Notes under the pieces: model-generated
Database searches by the model: none
What the model saw: the letters and a program-made list of their open reading frames with translations, nothing else
Told to the model about the DNA's origin: nothing
Shown here: one piece after another, positions 6,291 through 7,935 of the stretch
Numbering within the stretch: the first letter of the stretch is position 1
How the letters are laid out: each line of letters starts with the position of its first letter
Assembly: GCA_030642635.1 (NCBI GenBank)
Contig: DAOWNK010000146.1
Span: 1-7,935 of the forward strand
Origin: Pirellulales bacterium
GTDB taxonomy: Bacteria; Planctomycetota; Planctomycetia; Pirellulales; Thermoguttaceae
DNA: 7,935 nucleotides
Direction of reading: 5' to 3'
Made by a program: the position numbers and the translations under genes

Positions 6291-7220
6291 GTGAAAGCAC
6301 TCGTTACCGGCGCCGGGGCGTTCTTCGGCCTGTACATCGTCGAACATTTGCTTGCCCGGGGCGATCACGTCCGTACGCTCTGCCGTGGAAGTTACACGGA
6401 ACTCGACTCACTTGGAGTTGAAGCAATTCGGGCGGATATCCGCGACCGCCGTGCAGTAGTCGAAGCCTGCCGAGGTGTCGATTGTGTGTTCCATGCCGCT
6501 GCGGTGGCCGGTATCGGTACTGATTGGGACTACTACTACGGCATCAACACACTGGGTACTCGGCACGTCGTCGAGGGATGTCGCACGCACGGCATCGGAA
6601 GGCTAGTCTACACCAGCAGCCCGAGTGTCACGTTCGACGGCACGGACCAATGCGGTGTCGACGAGTCGGCGCCTTATCCGAAAACATGGTTGTGCCACTA
6701 CCAACATACCAAGGCACTGGCCGAGCAGCACGTGCTGGAAAGCAACGGCACGGACGGCCTGGCGGCCTGTGCGTTGCGTCCGCACCTGATCTGGGGTCCT
6801 CGCGACCGGCACCTGATACCGCGGCTGATCGAGCGTGCCAGGGCAGGGCGGCTGCGCCGGGTCGGCGACGGGACAAACCTGATAGACATGGTGTACGTCG
6901 AGAACGCAGCCACAGCACACCTGCAAGCGGCCGACGCTCTTGCAGTTGGTTCACCCGTGGCGGGACGTGCATACTTCATCAGCCAGGGCGAGCCGGCGAG
7001 TTGCTGGCAATGGATCGACGAGATTCTTGCCTTAGTGAACCTGCCGGCGGTGAGCAAGTCGATTTCGCTTTCGGCGGCGTGGACGCTCGGTGCCGTATTC
7101 GAGATGATATACAAGCTGCTGCGTTTCAAAGGCGAGCCGCCGATGACCCGATTCCTGGCGGCACAGCTTGCCACGTCGCACTACTTCGACATTACCCGCG
7201 CCCGGGAGGATTTCGGCTAA
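6291..7220 (+). CDS. oleD: OleD-type 2-alkyl-3-ketoalkanoate reductase, early stop
   Basis: OleD is an extended short-chain dehydrogenase/reductase that reduces the beta-keto acid made by OleA to the beta-hydroxy acid used by OleC, normally with NADPH. The 309-aa frame shows an N-terminal Rossmann motif TGAGAFFG (6-13), catalytic YQHTK (Tyr137, Lys141), the YTSSPSV strand (107-113), RPHLIWGPRD (163-172) and OleD-like PPMTRFLAAQLATSHYFD near the end. The second glycine of the TGxxGxxG loop is Ala10. Arg32 after the second strand is consistent with NADP. GTG (6291) lies 6 nt after the GYF_2 stop; no well-placed Shine-Dalgarno is seen, so translational coupling is likely. The frame stops at TAA (7218-7220) after EDFG, where relatives usually continue GYxP; an in-frame tail follows to 7283. 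It is either slightly truncated but active, or decaying. Confidence 0.88.
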   Translation: MKALVTGAGAFFGLYIVEHLLARGDHVRTLCRGSYTELDSLGVEAIRADIRDRRAVVEACRGVDCVFHAAAVAGIGTDWDYYYGINTLGTRHVVEGCRTHGIGRLVYTSSPSVTFDGTDQCGVDESAPYPKTWLCHYQHTKALAEQHVLESNGTDGLAACALRPHLIWGPRDRHLIPRLIERARAGRLRRVGDGTNLIDMVYVENAATAHLQAADALAVGSPVAGRAYFISQGEPASCWQWIDEILALVNLPAVSKSISLSAAWTLGAVFEMIYKLLRFKGEPPMTRFLAAQLATSHYFDITRAREDFG

Positions 7221-7283
7221 GAAGCAAAGATTTCCACCGCCGAAGGGATGCGGCGATGGGAAGCGGCACTGCTGCAATCATAA
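7221..7283 (+). pseudogene. In-frame OleD C-terminal tail after the TAA
   Basis: Reading on in the oleD frame past the TAA gives EAKISTAEGMRRWEAALLQS and then TAA (7281-7283). This matches the family's usual ending (GYxPxxSxxEGMRR). One base change (TAT or TAC to TAA) would explain the interruption. The second stop overlaps the left arm of the inverted repeat beginning at 7279. Confidence 0.7.
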
Positions 7284-7359
7284 AGCCGCGACCGGTGGTC
7301 GCGCCAATGCCGTCGGTAGTTAAACAGTGTGCAGCGCGACCACCGGTCGCGGCTTTATG
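7279..7359. repeat. Perfect 26-bp inverted repeat after oleD
   Basis: The arms 7279-7304 and 7334-7359 are exact reverse complements with a 29-nt loop. Each arm contains a nearly palindromic GCGACCGGTGGTCGC-type core. The element sits at the 3' end of the oleD frame and supplies the second stop codon. No T-run follows the right arm, so it would act as a stable 3' hairpin rather than a classical terminator. Confidence 0.88.
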
Positions 7360-7372
7360 GAAAGTCTCGTAG

Positions 7373-7389
7373 GGTGCGCGAAACGCACC
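7373..7389. repeat. Short hairpin repeat
   Basis: GGTGCG (7373-7378) and CGCACC (7384-7389) pair around CGAAA, within a GTAGGGTGCGCG context typical of dispersed intergenic hairpins. A T-run (TTTTTT) begins only about 12 nt later, so terminator function is doubtful. The element lies between the oleD repeat and the convergent small gene. Confidence 0.5.
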
Positions 7390-7419
7390 ACCTGAATCCG
7401 TTTTTTGTTCATGCGTTTG

Positions 7420-7608
7420 TTATGCAGTCGGAATCTCGCTTGGGCGTTGGTCCACCGGAATCCGCTTTGGTGGTTGCGACACAACCTTTCGTCCGCATTT
7501 CGCCGTTCGTTCGTGAAGATCCTTGCAGATTGCTGTCAAGTCATAGCTAAACTTAGCAGCGTATTGTTCACGATATTTTCGGATTTTTTCGACAATGGGA
7601 TCATTCAT
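7420..7608 (-). CDS. Small uncharacterised protein, MNDPIVE-type
   Basis: The 62-aa product begins MNDPIVEKIRKYREQYAAKF and continues with YDLTAICKDLHER, then GRKVVSQPPKRI. This resembles a family of short proteins of unknown function (MxDPIVEEIRxxRxxxAxxFxYDLxAIxxDL) that I recall from cyanobacteria and planctomycetes. It is soluble and mostly helical with a Pro-rich end, and shows no membrane segment. The start is ATG at 7608; no clear Shine-Dalgarno precedes it, and a 22-bp inverted repeat lies 10 nt upstream. It is convergent with oleD. Some relatives may sit beside toxin genes, but no partner is visible here, so no toxin-antitoxin role is claimed. Confidence 0.75.
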   Translation of the reverse strand: MNDPIVEKIRKYREQYAAKFSYDLTAICKDLHERTAKCGRKVVSQPPKRIPVDQRPSEIPTA

Positions 7609-7618
7609 TTGTCAATCA

Positions 7619-7688
7619 GTAGGTTGTGCTTTAGCATATCCCAGCATCGGATCATAGCTTGGAAGCGATATGCTAAAGCATATCCTAC
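7619..7688. repeat. 22-bp inverted repeat upstream of the small gene
   Basis: The arms 7619-7640 and 7667-7688 are reverse complements at 20 of 22 positions, with a 26-nt loop. The arm core TGCTTTAGCATATC is perfectly matched. It lies just upstream of the ATG at 7608 on the minus strand, so it would fall in that gene's leader or promoter region. Confidence 0.8.
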
Positions 7689-7715
7689 ATTACTGTGACA
7701 CGGCAAAACTCAATG

Positions 7716-7935
7716 TCAGGCTGAACCAGTACCATGGTACGGTCCGGCGGTGTTGTCCAGGCTCGGCGTTAACGCAAAATATATCAGGGTGTCGGAATTC
7801 ATAAGCTCCTTTCCGGATGAATGCTCTCGCACAGACGGCTCTAGGCTCGTGATCATTACCCGAATTCTCTCAACCACATCGGATAGGTCAACCCTAACTC
7901 CGCTGTTACCGAGATGCACCTGACGAATCTCGCCT
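7716..7935 (-). CDS. Open frame running off the window, unidentified
   Basis: The minus-strand frame is open from the right edge to a TGA at 7716-7718. It reads VHLGNSGVRVDLSDVVERIR and ends YHGTGSA. The other two minus frames close within about 90 nt of the edge. A GTG at 7919 is a possible internal start, but the frame continues upstream, so this could be the C-terminus of a longer protein. No family is recognised. An AAAGGAG with 4-nt spacing precedes an internal ATG at 7802 (28 codons), probably by chance. The frame may be non-coding. Confidence 0.3.
   Translation of the reverse strand, partial: GEIRQVHLGNSGVRVDLSDVVERIRVMITSLEPSVREHSSGKELMNSDTLIYFALTPSLDNTAGPYHGTGSA

Noticed and set aside
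7218..7220. Selenocysteine or programmed recoding at the oleD stop
   Set aside because: TAA is not a selenocysteine codon, and no distinctive recoding signal is visible; a point mutation or an error is simpler.
7420..7608. Toxin-antitoxin module
   Set aside because: No partner gene lies next to the 62-aa frame and no toxin or antitoxin motif is visible.

Overview
The window looks like chromosomal DNA from a member of the Planctomycetes (moderate confidence). The grounds are a GYF_2-domain single-pass membrane protein with an acidic tail, an S16 with a long charged C-terminal extension, OleC and OleD homologues, and gaps full of dispersed palindromic repeats. No tRNA, rRNA, CRISPR array or transposase gene is visible.

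Left half, minus strand (transcribed right to left): ffh (SRP GTPase), rpsP (S16), trmD (tRNA m1G37 methyltransferase) and rplS (L19). This is the widespread translation and secretion operon, but rimM, often found between rpsP and trmD, is absent. A good sigma70-like promoter lies upstream of ffh. Two long perfect inverted repeats sit in the ffh-rpsP and rpsP-trmD gaps. A G-quadruplex-type G-rich tract covers the rplS stop codon, followed by a folded palindromic element near the left edge.

Right half, plus strand, divergent from ffh: oleC (beta-lactone synthetase, AMP-ligase superfamily), a membrane GYF_2 protein, and oleD (NAD(P)H-dependent 2-alkyl-3-ketoalkanoate reductase). OleD makes the beta-hydroxy acid that OleC converts to a beta-lactone in long-chain olefin (head-to-head hydrocarbon) biosynthesis. 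OleA (condensation) and OleB (lactone decarboxylase) are not in the window. The GYF_2 gene has its own candidate promoter and RBS, and oleD follows it after 6 nt.

Most unusual points: (1) oleD carries an in-frame TAA after codon 309, followed by about 20 more codons that read like the normal OleD C-terminus. (2) oleC contains an in-frame 12-residue tandem duplication encoded by a palindromic DNA repeat. (3) Three reading frames (rplS, oleC and the oleD tail) end inside dispersed repeat DNA, so the repeats appear to supply their stop codons. (4) Half of one inverted repeat recurs upstream of oleC as a single unit, a REP/REPIN-like arrangement.

Right edge: more inverted repeats, a 62-aa protein of a family of small uncharacterised proteins (minus strand), and an open minus-strand frame running off the window.
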